A program made the position numbers and the translations under genes. This document shows, in pieces, positions 50,735 through 59,024 of a stretch of 64,000 bases of DNA. The stretch comes from Pimelobacter simplex (GTDB taxonomy: Bacteria; Actinomycetota; Actinomycetes; Propionibacteriales; Nocardioidaceae). The stretch is taken from positions 62,001 through 126,000 of the forward strand of contig JADCLI010000011.1 in NCBI GenBank assembly GCA_016803235.1. The letters run 5' to 3'. Every line of letters begins with the position of its first letter. The stretch's first letter is position 1. The notes under the pieces are model-generated. The model ran no database searches. It was not told the origin of the DNA and saw nothing but the letters and a program-made list of their open reading frames with translations.

Positions 50735-51579
50735 TAGCATCAAGCCATGATCTCGGACCTCTCGGACGCCACACCGGAGCAGCTGCTCCACGCGGCCGAG
50801 GACGGTGTCCGAACCCGACGGATGGCCGAGGTTCACCAGCTCGAGCTCCTGCTCGCCTGGGCCGACCTGCACTCCGGTGACCCGCAGACCGAACCCGACG
50901 CGGTGCCCCTCCGGTTCGGTGGACCCAGGCTGATCACCCTCGGCGGGGACGGGACACCGCAGGTCGCCGACCTCGCCCTGCTCGAGATCGCGATCGCCCG
51001 CCACGAAAGCGTGGGGACCACCCGCAACGCGATGGCTGACGCGTTCGACCTGCGCCACCGCCTCCCCACCATGTGGGCCGGCGTCCGGGAAGGCCGGTGT
51101 GAGATGTGGGTCGTGCGCAAGGTCGCCCGGATGGCCCGCCGGCTCGACCGCCACCAAGTCAGGCTCGTCGACACCGCGGTCGCGGCCGCGCTGGACGAGG
51201 CCCCGGCACGGATCCTGACCATCGCCGAGGCCAAGGTCATCGAGGCCGACCCGATCGCGCACGCCCAGCGGATCCGGAAGAACCGCGAAAGCAAGGGCGT
51301 CTGGTACCCGAAGCCCCGGCCCGGGGCCCAGATCGACGAAGTCGAGAACACTGCCGGTATCGGCACCGTGTTCGCCCGCCTCGACGAGGCCGACGCCCTC
51401 GAGCACCCCCGAGCAGTCGGAGACCTCGCCACCGCGCTCGCCGAGCACGCCGCCCCACCGGCCGAGGGGCAGGAACCGCCCTCGATGGACCACTGGCGCG
51501 CCGAAGCGTTCGCCATGCTCGCCGACCCCGCCGCCGTGCTCGCGTTCTACCGCTCCATCGAGGACACCCCGGAAAATCC

Positions 51580-51617
51580 GGAGGTCGAGGAGGTTGCGCA
51601 GCAACCGTCACGAGACC
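51580..51617. repeat. Dispersed 38-bp hairpin repeat, second copy (inside the DUF222 gene)
   Basis: Same sequence as 50619-50656 at 36 of 38 positions. The only two differences are partners in the stem: GGTCGC/GCGACC becomes GGTTGC/GCAACC, so pairing is kept. It is read in frame as part of the protein. Confidence 0.85.
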
Positions 51618-51988
51618 CCCGCAACCGCACCGCCGACCTGACCATCCACCTCGCCCTGGACACCGACGACACCGACGGCACCCTCGGCCCCCTGGCCCGG
51701 GTCGAAGGCCTCGGCCCCCGACTCCTCGACCAGGTCCGCGACCTCCTCCGCGGGCACACGAACATCACCCTCACCCCCGTCATCGACCTCAACGGCGGCA
51801 GGTCGGTCAACGGCTACGAGCACCCCACCGACGTCAAACACCGCACCGAGCTCCGCACCCTCGGCGACGTGTTCCCCCACGCCACCGGCCTGTTCACCCA
51901 GCACGGCCGGGCACCGGACCACGACCACACCATCCCCTACGACAAGAAGGAGCCTGACCGGGTTCTCCGGACACGGTGGGTTGGTTGA

Positions 51989-52858
51989 TCATGCCGCCGG
52001 TGTGGCGATGGTGTGAAGGGCTTCGTACTCGGCCGGGGCGAGCATGCCTAGCGAGGTGTGCCGGCGACGCGGGTTGTACCAGGCCTCGATCCACTCGAAG
52101 ATCGCTGAACCGAGCTCCTCGACACTCGCCCAGGACTGCTGGTCGAGCAGCTCGCGCTGCATGGTCGACCAGAACGACTCGATCATCGAGTTGTCCACCG
52201 ACGACGCCACCCGGCCCATGGAACCGAGCAATCCGGCATCACGCAGCCGGTGCCCGAACACCCACGACGTGTACTGGCTGCCCCGGTCGGAGTGCACGAT
52301 CGTGCCTTCGGGCCGGCGTCGCCAGGTCGCCATCTGCAGTGCGTCGACGACCAGGTCTGATCGCATGTGGTCCGCGATCGACCACCCCACGACGGTGCGG
52401 CTGAACACGTCCAGGACCGCGCAGCAGTAGACCTTCCCCGTGCTCGTGGGGTGCTCGGTGATGTCGGTACACCACAGACGATCGGGTGCGTCGGCAACGA
52501 ACCTTCGTTGCACGAGATCGTCGTGGACCGCCTCAGCGGGCCGGTGGCGACGCTTGGGACGGTGGCTGATTCCGGCCAGTGTGAGCATCCGTAGCAGCCG
52601 CGCGACCCGCTTGCGGCCCACCCGGATGCCCATCCCGAACCGCAGCTCTGCGTGGACCCGTGGGGCGCCGTAGGAGCGCCGCGACATCGTGTGGATGTCG
52701 ACGATGGTGTTGGCCAGGTAGGCGTCCTCGACATCGCGATCCGAAGCCGGGCGATGCAGCCACTCGTAGTAGCCCGATCTTGAGACCTTCAGGACCCGGC
52801 AGGTCACCGCGACGTCGAACCCGTCCGCGGCGAGCTCACGGACCAGCCGGAACCTCAT
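51989..52858 (-). CDS. IS3-family transposase OrfB (DDE integrase domain)
   Basis: 289 residues: an HTH_21-type N terminus (SRSGYYEWLHRP; RSYGAPRVHAELRFGMGIRVGRKRVARLLR) and the rve catalytic core with Asp132 (LWCTDITEHPT), Asp191 (IVHSDRGSQYTS) and Glu227 (DNSMIESFWSTMQREL), a DD(35)E spacing. Start overlaps the orfA stop by 4 bp; an AAAAT run at the junction could allow a -1 frameshift to an OrfAB fusion, as is usual in this family. Confidence 0.96.
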   Translation of the reverse strand: MRFRLVRELAADGFDVAVTCRVLKVSRSGYYEWLHRPASDRDVEDAYLANTIVDIHTMSRRSYGAPRVHAELRFGMGIRVGRKRVARLLRMLTLAGISHRPKRRHRPAEAVHDDLVQRRFVADAPDRLWCTDITEHPTSTGKVYCCAVLDVFSRTVVGWSIADHMRSDLVVDALQMATWRRRPEGTIVHSDRGSQYTSWVFGHRLRDAGLLGSMGRVASSVDNSMIESFWSTMQRELLDQQSWASVEELGSAIFEWIEAWYNPRRRHTSLGMLAPAEYEALHTIATPAA

Positions 52859-53142
52859 TTTGGGAGGACGTTCTCCTTCGCGAACAGCGCGGCGGCCCGC
52901 TTGGTGATCTCGAGCTCCATCTCCAGACGACGGTTCTCCCGCCGCAACCGGACCAGCTCGTCGCGCTCGTTCGACGAGAGGCCTTCTTTGCGGCCGGCAT
53001 CGACATCGTCCTGGGCCATCCAGCGCCGAAGGCCGGACTCGCTGATCCCGAGGTCCTTGGCGATCTGCGCGACCGATGCTCCGGGTTGGCGGGTCAGCTC
53101 AACAGCTCTGCGCCGGAACTCCGGCGGGTGGGGTGCAGGCAT
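52855..53142 (-). CDS. IS3-family transposase OrfA (HTH)
   Basis: 95 residues: helix-turn-helix (PAPHPPEFRRRAVELTRQPGASVAQIAKDLGISESGLRRWMAQ) and a leucine-zipper-like helix (NERDELVRLRRENRRLEMELEITKRAAALFAKEN). ATG at 53140-53142 is chosen over an ATG nine codons upstream because MPAPHPPEFR is the family start. Binds the IS ends and pairs with OrfB. Confidence 0.94.
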   Translation of the reverse strand: MPAPHPPEFRRRAVELTRQPGASVAQIAKDLGISESGLRRWMAQDDVDAGRKEGLSSNERDELVRLRRENRRLEMELEITKRAAALFAKENVLPK

Positions 53143-53458
53143 CACTCGACTCCTTCCTGCAGCGATCATCGCTACAGGTCAGGTGTCCGGGCTACCGGGT
53201 CAGGCTCCGAACGGTCCACCCGGCCAAACCGGCGACCACAACGACACACCCCTCACCAGACACCACCACCGAGCCAAGACCCACCTCGGCTACACCGTCC
53301 TGCAGCTCGGACCCGACAGCTGGGTCTGGGGCACACCCCACGGCCTGTTCCGCCTCGTCACCGGCGGCGGCACCACGCCCATCACCCAAGCCGAGTACCA
53401 GCTGCACACACAGCACGCCCTCACCCTCGCCGACGACCACGCCGCCTGAGAGCAGGCG

Positions 53459-54589
53459 TCACTGCACGTGGTCGAGGACGTCGAGGACCGTCAGCCCGTC
53501 TCGGGCAGTGACGAAGATGGCGTACTCCCCCCGCCGGACGAACCCACCCCACACCCCGCCGTGCCGCACGATCTCTCGCTCGTCCATTGAAGGCTGGAAG
53601 GTCGCGGCACGGAGGAACTGCACGCCCTCGTCGTCGTTCGACGTGCGGCAACCCGGCCCCGGCCCGAACTGCGGGAGCTCACCGCACCTGTGGGCCTTCC
53701 ACGCCCGCGGGACCTGGAGGTTCACCCCGGCCGCCTCGACCGGCACCAGGCGCTCGTCCTCCGAGGGGCAGCGGTCCCTTCGGCCCACCGTCGACGCGAG
53801 CACGTCCACCGAGCCGAGGACCAGGTCCGCGACAGCTCGGGTCGGTGCGATCACGGTCACGGCGGCGGCGTCGATGACCCTGCTCGCGCGGAACCTCCGC
53901 ACGTCGAGCTGCCCGTCCGGGGCCGTGTGCTCCCGTGCAGGCATGACGCAGACCGAGTAGTCGGCGGCATCGCCCGACGGCACGCCCCAGTCCACCGGCA
54001 CCTCGTAGCTGATTGCACCGCGGTCCTTGAAGTCCCAGTGGCTGCCGTCGACGATCGGCTGACCGTCGAGTCGGGCGGACGCGAGCACCCGGCGGACCAG
54101 GTCCTTGTCGGGGTCGGAGACGGAGAGGACGTCCTGACCGACGTACACGTACCCGCTCCACTCGCGGTCGTCGTCCGGGTAGCGCAGGATCACGCCCGCC
54201 TGCATCGCGGCGTCGTAGGTCGCACCGCTGGAGAACCCGGCACCCGTCCAGTTCGTGCAGGGATCGACGGCGGCGTAGACGAGTCGGCCGTGGCATTCGT
54301 GGCGACGCCAGTCCCCGGGCACCTCGGCCATGACGTCGCCCTGCCGGATGGTCTGCCAGTCGTCCGCCCGGGACGGGGAGGCGACGCGATCGGCCTGCGG
54401 CGTCGTCCGGGCGAGGGTGGAGGCGCCGGCGACGACCACCAGGATCGCTGCCACGCCGGCGACGACGGCTCGCCGCTGCCGGCGCCGGCGGTGCCGGCGG
54501 CGGGCACCGTCGGCCAGTCCCCCAGCCTGCGGTGCCTGCGCGGCGATCCGGGTCAGCGCTGCGGCCAACGTGTCCTCGACGTCACTCAT
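53459..54589 (-). CDS. Membrane protein encoded with the sigma factor (putative anti-sigma partner)
   Basis: 376 residues: a short acidic-then-basic cytoplasmic N terminus (SDVEDTLAAALTRIAAQAP ... GARRRHRRRRQRR), one transmembrane helix (AVVAGVAAILVVVAGASTLA, about 41-60), and a roughly 310-residue outside domain made of two related halves (each with a VPxDW/VPRAWKAH motif and paired Cys). No known anti-sigma motif is evident. It overlaps the sigma factor stop by 8 bp, so the two are coupled, which suggests it senses an outside signal for the sigma factor. Function inferred from context only. Confidence 0.6.
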   Translation of the reverse strand: MSDVEDTLAAALTRIAAQAPQAGGLADGARRRHRRRRQRRAVVAGVAAILVVVAGASTLARTTPQADRVASPSRADDWQTIRQGDVMAEVPGDWRRHECHGRLVYAAVDPCTNWTGAGFSSGATYDAAMQAGVILRYPDDDREWSGYVYVGQDVLSVSDPDKDLVRRVLASARLDGQPIVDGSHWDFKDRGAISYEVPVDWGVPSGDAADYSVCVMPAREHTAPDGQLDVRRFRASRVIDAAAVTVIAPTRAVADLVLGSVDVLASTVGRRDRCPSEDERLVPVEAAGVNLQVPRAWKAHRCGELPQFGPGPGCRTSNDDEGVQFLRAATFQPSMDEREIVRHGGVWGGFVRRGEYAIFVTARDGLTVLDVLDHVQ

Positions 54590-55124
54590 CGTCCCCACCT
54601 CGCACGTCGTCGAGCTCCGTCCGCAGGACAGCGATCCCGCGCGAGACGCGGGAGCGGACCGTTCCCTCGCGGACCCCGGTCAGCGCGGCGATCTCGTCGT
54701 ACTCGAGCTGTTCGTGGTAGCGCAGGACCACTGCGGTCCGCTGCGCCTCCGGAAGCGCCCGGCACGCGGCCCACAGCCGCTCGCGCTCGTCGTGCTCCAG
54801 GCCGTCACCCGGCCCCCGGACCGTCTCGCCGCTGTCGACGTACGCCGCCGGGGACTCTCGACGCCGGAACTTCCGCCACCAGGAGGTGTTCGCGTTGACC
54901 ACCATCCGGCGCACATACGCGTCGACGTCGTCGGCCCGGGTGATCCGGTCCCAGCGCGGCAGCGCCCGGGAGAGAGCGTCCTGCACGACGTCCTCGGCGT
55001 CGGTGGCATTGCCGGCGAGCAGGTGCGCAAGCCGCAGCAGGGCCGGCCCTCGCGCCGCCACCCAGGCGTCGAAGTCGGGCCGGTCGGTCGGGACGTGCTG
55101 CGCGCCCGCCGCCTCACCCGCCAC
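54582..55124 (-). CDS. SigE-family (ECF-type) RNA polymerase sigma factor
   Basis: 180 residues. Region 2: RPDFDAWVAARGPALLRLAHLLAGNATDAEDVVQDALSRALPRWDRI ... DDVDAYVRRMVVNANTSWWRKFRRRE, where VVNANTSWWR is characteristic of the actinobacterial TIGR02983 group. Region 4: LPEAQRTAVVLRYHEQLEYDEIAALTGVREGTVRSRVSRGIAVLR. The GTG at 55122-55124 has GGAGG 5 nt upstream; a GTG four codons earlier (55136) is possible. Divergent from the MDMPI gene. The regulon is unknown. Confidence 0.92.
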   Translation of the reverse strand: MAGEAAGAQHVPTDRPDFDAWVAARGPALLRLAHLLAGNATDAEDVVQDALSRALPRWDRITRADDVDAYVRRMVVNANTSWWRKFRRRESPAAYVDSGETVRGPGDGLEHDERERLWAACRALPEAQRTAVVLRYHEQLEYDEIAALTGVREGTVRSRVSRGIAVLRTELDDVRGGDDE

Positions 55125-55193
55125 CAGTGCCTCCACACCCCTCAGACGCACGCCGCGTCGATCCTGTTGCGAGTCTGCTGCAAGGATCCCGCC

Positions 55194-55868
55194 ATGGAGT
55201 GGATCGACCTGCTGGAGGAGACGACCGGCGCCTTCGCCGACGTGCTGGCGACCGGCGACCTCGCCGCCCCCGTCCCCAGCTGCCCGGGCTGGACCCTCGC
55301 GGACCTCGGCGAGCACACCCGGTGGGTGCACGCGTGGGCGGCGCACGCCATCACCCACGGGGCGCCCGACGGGGACAGCCCCGCCCCCGGTCTGGAGCGC
55401 GACACACTCGTCAGCGGCTACCGGGCCGCGGCGGCCGAGCTTCTCGACGTGCTGCGCCGCACCGCCCCGGACGTGCCGGTGTGGACCTTCGGTCCCGACA
55501 CGCAGGCCCGGTTCTGGCGGCGACGCCAGGTCCACGAGGTCACCATGCACCTGTACGACGCCCTCGCCTCCCAGGCGCGCACCGACGACTGGCGCCCCGC
55601 ACCCGAGCTCGCCTGGGACGGCGTCGACGAGGTCGCCACGCTCTTCTACCCGCGCCAGCAGCGACTCGGGCGGACCGCTCCGCTACCTGTGCCAGTCCGG
55701 GTGACGGCCACCGACCTCGACCGCTCGCTCGTGCTCGAGCCCGACGCGGGCGGCGAGCCGGTCGAGCTCGCCGCGCCGGCGGCCGACCTCCTGCTCACAC
55801 TGTGGGGCCGGCTGCCCGCGACCGGGCCCGCCGCCGAGGTGCTGGGCCAGGCCCGGATCACGTCCTGA
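55194..55868 (+). CDS. Maleylpyruvate isomerase/DinB-family mycothiol-dependent protein
   Basis: 224 residues. N-terminal four-helix DinB/MDMPI domain (ATGDLAAPVPSCPGWTLADLGEHTRWVHAWAAHAI, then RRRQVHEVTMHLYDALA) with the three metal-ligand histidine/acid positions (HTRWVH; HEVTMH), and a C-terminal domain of the TIGR03083 type (PVRVTATDLDRSL ... AAPAADLLLTLWGRLP). Probably a mycothiol-using transferase or isomerase; substrate unknown. ATG with AGGA 7 nt upstream. Convergent with the SIMPL gene. Confidence 0.87.
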   Translation: MEWIDLLEETTGAFADVLATGDLAAPVPSCPGWTLADLGEHTRWVHAWAAHAITHGAPDGDSPAPGLERDTLVSGYRAAAAELLDVLRRTAPDVPVWTFGPDTQARFWRRRQVHEVTMHLYDALASQARTDDWRPAPELAWDGVDEVATLFYPRQQRLGRTAPLPVPVRVTATDLDRSLVLEPDAGGEPVELAAPAADLLLTLWGRLPATGPAAEVLGQARITS

Positions 55869-55901
55869 GCCGGGTCACTCGACGATGACGCCGCTGCCGA
55901 G

Positions 55902-56576
55902 TCAGTCCACGACGAAGCGGGCGTCGACCTCCGCGGAGACCTCGATGTCCTCCGGCGACAGGTCCAGCTCCGCACCGCCGCCGGCGTCCTTGGCGGCCGC
56001 TCGCATGTAGCCGGCCGGGCCGCCGCCGCCCATCGGCGCGATGCCCTGGCTGAGCATGCCGGCGTCGGCCACCGCGACGGGTCGCACCTGGCCGAGGCCG
56101 AGCGCGTCGGCGTACTCCTGGGCGCGGCGGGCCGCGTCCTGCACGGCGTGGGTGCGGACGGCACGCTCGAGCTCGATGCGGCGGGCCTCGGTGAGCGCCC
56201 AGGTGACGCCGTCGAGCCGGAATCCCTCGGCGGAGCTGACCAGCCGCCCCACCCAGGTCGCGAGCCGTGCGAAGTCGCGGAACTTCACCTGGACGCCGAC
56301 GCTGGCGTGGTGCACGAGCGGGAGCTGCTTGCCGTCCTTGTTCCAGGGCCGCTGCGCCCAGGTGCGCACGTGCTGGGTCGCCCACCAGGTGACCGGTCCG
56401 TTCGCGGGATCGTGGAGCTCGTGGACCGACACCTTCACGGCCTCGAGGTCGGCCACCACCCGGTCGTAGACCGGCTGCAGCGCCGGACCCTGGAAGGACA
56501 GCGTGACCTGCGCGGTGCCGCGCTCGGGCGGCTGGAAGGCGGAGTGCGACCCGCGCACGGTGAACTCGGTCGGCAT
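55902..56576 (-). CDS. SIMPL (DUF541) domain protein
   Basis: 224 residues with the SIMPL/DUF541 pattern: FTVRGSHSAFQPPERGTAQVTLSFQG, HHASVGVQVKFRDFARLATWVGRL, GVTWALTEARRIELERAVRTHAVQDAARRAQEYADALGLG. Many family members are exported; this one lacks a signal peptide, so it looks cytoplasmic. Function unclear (some relatives affect oxidative stress or cell-envelope assembly). Confidence 0.85.
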   Translation of the reverse strand: MPTEFTVRGSHSAFQPPERGTAQVTLSFQGPALQPVYDRVVADLEAVKVSVHELHDPANGPVTWWATQHVRTWAQRPWNKDGKQLPLVHHASVGVQVKFRDFARLATWVGRLVSSAEGFRLDGVTWALTEARRIELERAVRTHAVQDAARRAQEYADALGLGQVRPVAVADAGMLSQGIAPMGGGGPAGYMRAAAKDAGGGAELDLSPEDIEVSAEVDARFVVD

Positions 56577-56612
56577 GGCGCCACTCTAGGCACGCGGGCC
56601 CCGGGAGCCCGC

Positions 56613-57212
56613 TCAGGCGCGGCGGGTCTCGAGGACCCGGAACCCCTTGGCGCTGGCGGTCCGCTCGGTCGGGAAGCCCTGCTCGCCGAGCCAGCGCTGC
56701 AGCGAGTCGGCACCGAGGTTCTTGCCGACCACCATCACCGCGCGACCGCCGGGCGCCAGGCGCGGCAGCCAGGTGAGCAGCAGGTCGTGCAGCGCCGTCT
56801 TGCCGATCCGGATCGGAGGGTTGGACCAGATCTCGTCGTACGTCGCCGCGGGGTCGACCTGCTCCGGGGCGAGCGCGGCGTAGCGGTCGGCGAGGCCGAG
56901 GGCGGCCGCGTTCTCGTTGGCGAGCAGCACGGCGCGCTGGTTGACGTCGACGGCGGTGACGGTGGCCGTCGGGGCCGCGACGGCGCAGGCGATCCCGATG
57001 ACGCCGTACCCGCAGCCGAGGTCGAGGATCCGGCCACCGGTGGGCGGCTCGGTCTCGCGGAAGAGCACCGACGTGCCGATGTCGAGGCGCCCCTGCGCGA
57101 AGACGCCGGACCCGCTGACCAGGCGCAGCTCGTGGCCCCAGACCTCGGTCTCGACCGGCGCGCGCTGGAAGGCGACCGACGGGTCGGCGGAGAAGTAGTG
57201 CTCGTCGCTCAC
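56613..57212 (-). CDS. Class I SAM methyltransferase, RsmC-like
   Basis: 199 residues, a single small-methyltransferase domain: SVLFRETEPPTGGRILDLGCGYGVIGIACA (SAM motif I), VDVNQRAVLLANENAAALG, and the catalytic NPPIRIGK motif, which marks N6-adenine or N2-guanine methyltransferases. RsmC (16S rRNA m2G1207) is the nearest named function. GTG at 57210-57212 overlaps the truA stop by 4 bp. Confidence 0.88.
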   Translation of the reverse strand: MSDEHYFSADPSVAFQRAPVETEVWGHELRLVSGSGVFAQGRLDIGTSVLFRETEPPTGGRILDLGCGYGVIGIACAVAAPTATVTAVDVNQRAVLLANENAAALGLADRYAALAPEQVDPAATYDEIWSNPPIRIGKTALHDLLLTWLPRLAPGGRAVMVVGKNLGADSLQRWLGEQGFPTERTASAKGFRVLETRRA

Positions 57213-58069
57213 CCCTCGGCTCCGTCCGTCTCGGCGTGGGTACGGCGAGCCGCGGTCTGTGCCACCCGGTCCGCCAGCCCGGCGGCGTCGGGGTAGGCGA
57301 CCTCCTCGAGGGTCAGCCCGTGCGCCGGTACGACGACCACGCCCTGGTCGCGCCGCCGTCCGGTGAGAATCTCCAGGGCCCACGCGGGGTCCTGGCGCCC
57401 CTCGCCGATCGCGATCATGCAGCCGACCAGCGCCCGCACCATCGAGTGGCAGAACGCGTCGGCCTTCACGTGCCCGACGACCAGCTCGTCGTCGGCGCGG
57501 GTCCAGCCGAACTCCAGCAGGGTGCGGATCGTCGTCGCCCCCTCGCGGTGCTTGCAGAAGGCGGCGAAGTCGTGCAGCCCGACCAGCGAGCGCGCGGCCT
57601 CGTCCATCGCCGCGACGTCGAGCCTCCTCGGCCAGAAGAGGACGTGGTTGCGGGTCAGCGGGTCGACGCGCGCGGGGTCGTCGACGATCCGGTACGCGTA
57701 GCGCCGCCACAGCGCCGCGAACCGCGCGTCGAAACCCTCGGGTGCCTCGCTGATCCGGTGCACGCGCACCGTCTTGTCGAGCACCCCGTTGACCCGCCGG
57801 GCCAGCACGTCGAGCTGGGTGACCTGTCGGGCTGCCGTCGGTGAGCCCTCCTCCGGGTCGTCGGGTACGTCGACGTGCACGACCTGGCCGCGCGCGTGCA
57901 CGCCCGAGTCGGTGCGGCCCGCGCAGGTGACCCGCAGCGAGCCGACGGGGAGCCGCAGCACCGTCGTCAGGGCGGCGGTCAGCTCGGCCTGCACCGTGCG
58001 CAGCCCCGGCTGGGAGGCCCAACCGCGGAAGTCACCGCCGTCGTAGGCGAGGTCGATCCGCAGGCGCAC
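57209..58069 (-). CDS. truA: tRNA pseudouridine(38-40) synthase
   Basis: Isomerises U38-40 in tRNA anticodon arms. 286 residues: [29 protein letters not shown], catalytic Asp54 in [48 protein letters not shown], and [22 protein letters not shown] start. In many actinobacteria truA follows rplQ; here it does not. Confidence 0.96.
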   Translation of the reverse strand: MRLRIDLAYDGGDFRGWASQPGLRTVQAELTAALTTVLRLPVGSLRVTCAGRTDSGVHARGQVVHVDVPDDPEEGSPTAARQVTQLDVLARRVNGVLDKTVRVHRISEAPEGFDARFAALWRRYAYRIVDDPARVDPLTRNHVLFWPRRLDVAAMDEAARSLVGLHDFAAFCKHREGATTIRTLLEFGWTRADDELVVGHVKADAFCHSMVRALVGCMIAIGEGRQDPAWALEILTGRRRDQGVVVVPAHGLTLEEVAYPDAAGLADRVAQTAARRTHAETDGAEG

Positions 58070-58078
58070 CGGGCAAGA

Positions 58079-58996
58079 CTATTCGTCCGAGGCGTCGAGC
58101 TCCGCGCGGGTGGGCGGGTCCGCGCCGACCCGGCCGACGGTGACGGCGGCCGCGTGGGCGGCGTGGGTCAGCGCAGCACTCCAGTCCTCCGGCCCGAGCG
58201 CGGCCAGCCGGTCCCGTGCTCCAGCGCCCAGCAGCGGCCACAGGTGGTCGACGAGCGCGGCGGCGAAGGTGTCGCCGGCGCCGATGGTGTCGACGACGGC
58301 GACCTCCTCGGCGTGCACGCCGCCGGTCGACCAGTCCGGTCCGGAGCAGGCGTGCCAGGAGGCGCCCTCGCCGCCGTGGGTGACGACGACCGCGACCGGG
58401 CCGCCGGGGATCGCCAGCAGCGCGGACGCCGACTCCCCCACCGACCGGTCCGGCCACAGCGCCAGCAGGTCCTCGTCCGACGCCTTGACGAGCGTCGCGG
58501 CCGACGCGGTCCGCAGCACCCGCTCGAGCACCTGCGACCGGGCGCCGGTGATGGCGGGGCGCAGGTTGACGTCGTACGTCAGGCAGGCGGTGGGCGCGAT
58601 CCGCTCGACCAGCGCGAGTACCTCGCCGGCGCCGGGGTCGAGCAGCGGCGCCAGCGAGGTCACGTGCACGACGTGCGCCGCCTCCTCGGGGACGACCGGC
58701 AGCTGCCACCCGATGTCGAAGGTGTACGACGCCGCGCCGGCCGCGTCGATGACCGCCTCCGCCCGTGGGGTGGACGCCAGCACGTGCGGATCCCCGGCGA
58801 GCTCGACCCCCGCGGCGGCCAGGTGCCGTGCGATTCGCGCGCCGGCCGGGTCCTCGGCGTACGCGGTCGCCAGCCGGACCGGCCGGCCCAGCCGGGCGAG
58901 CGCGACGGCCGTGTTGACCGCGGAGCCGCCGGGCCGCTCGTCGCCCTCGACCACGTCGAGCACTGCCTCACCGATCACGAGCGCCCTCGCCGTCAT
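58079..58996 (-). CDS. PfkB-family carbohydrate kinase
   Basis: 305 residues of the ribokinase/PfkB fold: [29 protein letters not shown] (substrate site), [21 protein letters not shown], and the ATP/anion-hole motif [19 protein letters not shown] with catalytic Asp. Resembles fructokinases; the sugar cannot be fixed from sequence alone. ATG at 58994-58996. Divergent from xseA with only 28 bp between starts. Confidence 0.9.
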   Translation of the reverse strand: MTARALVIGEAVLDVVEGDERPGGSAVNTAVALARLGRPVRLATAYAEDPAGARIARHLAAAGVELAGDPHVLASTPRAEAVIDAAGAASYTFDIGWQLPVVPEEAAHVVHVTSLAPLLDPGAGEVLALVERIAPTACLTYDVNLRPAITGARSQVLERVLRTASAATLVKASDEDLLALWPDRSVGESASALLAIPGGPVAVVVTHGGEGASWHACSGPDWSTGGVHAEEVAVVDTIGAGDTFAAALVDHLWPLLGAGARDRLAALGPEDWSAALTHAAHAAAVTVGRVGADPPTRAELDASDE

Positions 58997-59024
58997 GTCG
59001 ACACCCTGCCATAGGCTCGCCGCC

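Larger units (their letters stand above)
51949..53208 (-). mobile_element. IS3-family insertion sequence, 1260 bp
   Basis: Ends are imperfect inverted repeats: both begin GGAGCCTGACC and share CCGGACAC further in. A 3-bp target duplication GAA flanks it (51946-51948 and 53209-53211). It carries orfA and orfB in the usual IS3 layout on the minus strand. Excision of the element with one GAA restores the DUF222/HNH reading frame and the family consensus across the joint, which fixes the boundaries. Both transposase genes look intact, so the element may be active. Confidence 0.95.
50747..53449 (+). pseudogene. DUF222/13E12-type HNH endonuclease-like gene, interrupted by an IS element
   Basis: The left part (50747-51948) encodes the DUF222 domain (ISDLSDATPEQLLHAAEDG ... 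RMAEVHQLELLLAWADLH) through DHDHTIPYDK; the right part (53212-53449) encodes NGPPGQTGDHNDTPLTRHHHRAKTHLGY to the stop. Deleting 51949-53211 joins them in frame as a 479-residue protein with a complete HNH zinc/nuclease motif (DHDHTIPYDKNGPPGQ ... RHHHRAKTH). As it stands the left frame runs into the IS and stops at 51988, losing the HNH half. A 38-bp hairpin repeat sits in frame at 51580-51617 (PEVEEVAQQPSRD). ATG at 50747, probably leaderless, behind an SOS box. This is a recent loss, since no other damage is visible. Confidence 0.93.

Noticed and set aside
51955..53202. IS boundaries set at TGACC...GGTCA
   Set aside because: These give no target duplication. Extending to GGAGCC/GGCTCC yields a GAA duplication and restores the host reading frame exactly.
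52901..53449. A 182-codon plus-strand frame as an independent gene
   Set aside because: Its first part is antisense to orfA; only 53212-53449 is real coding sequence, the C-terminal end of the interrupted HNH gene.
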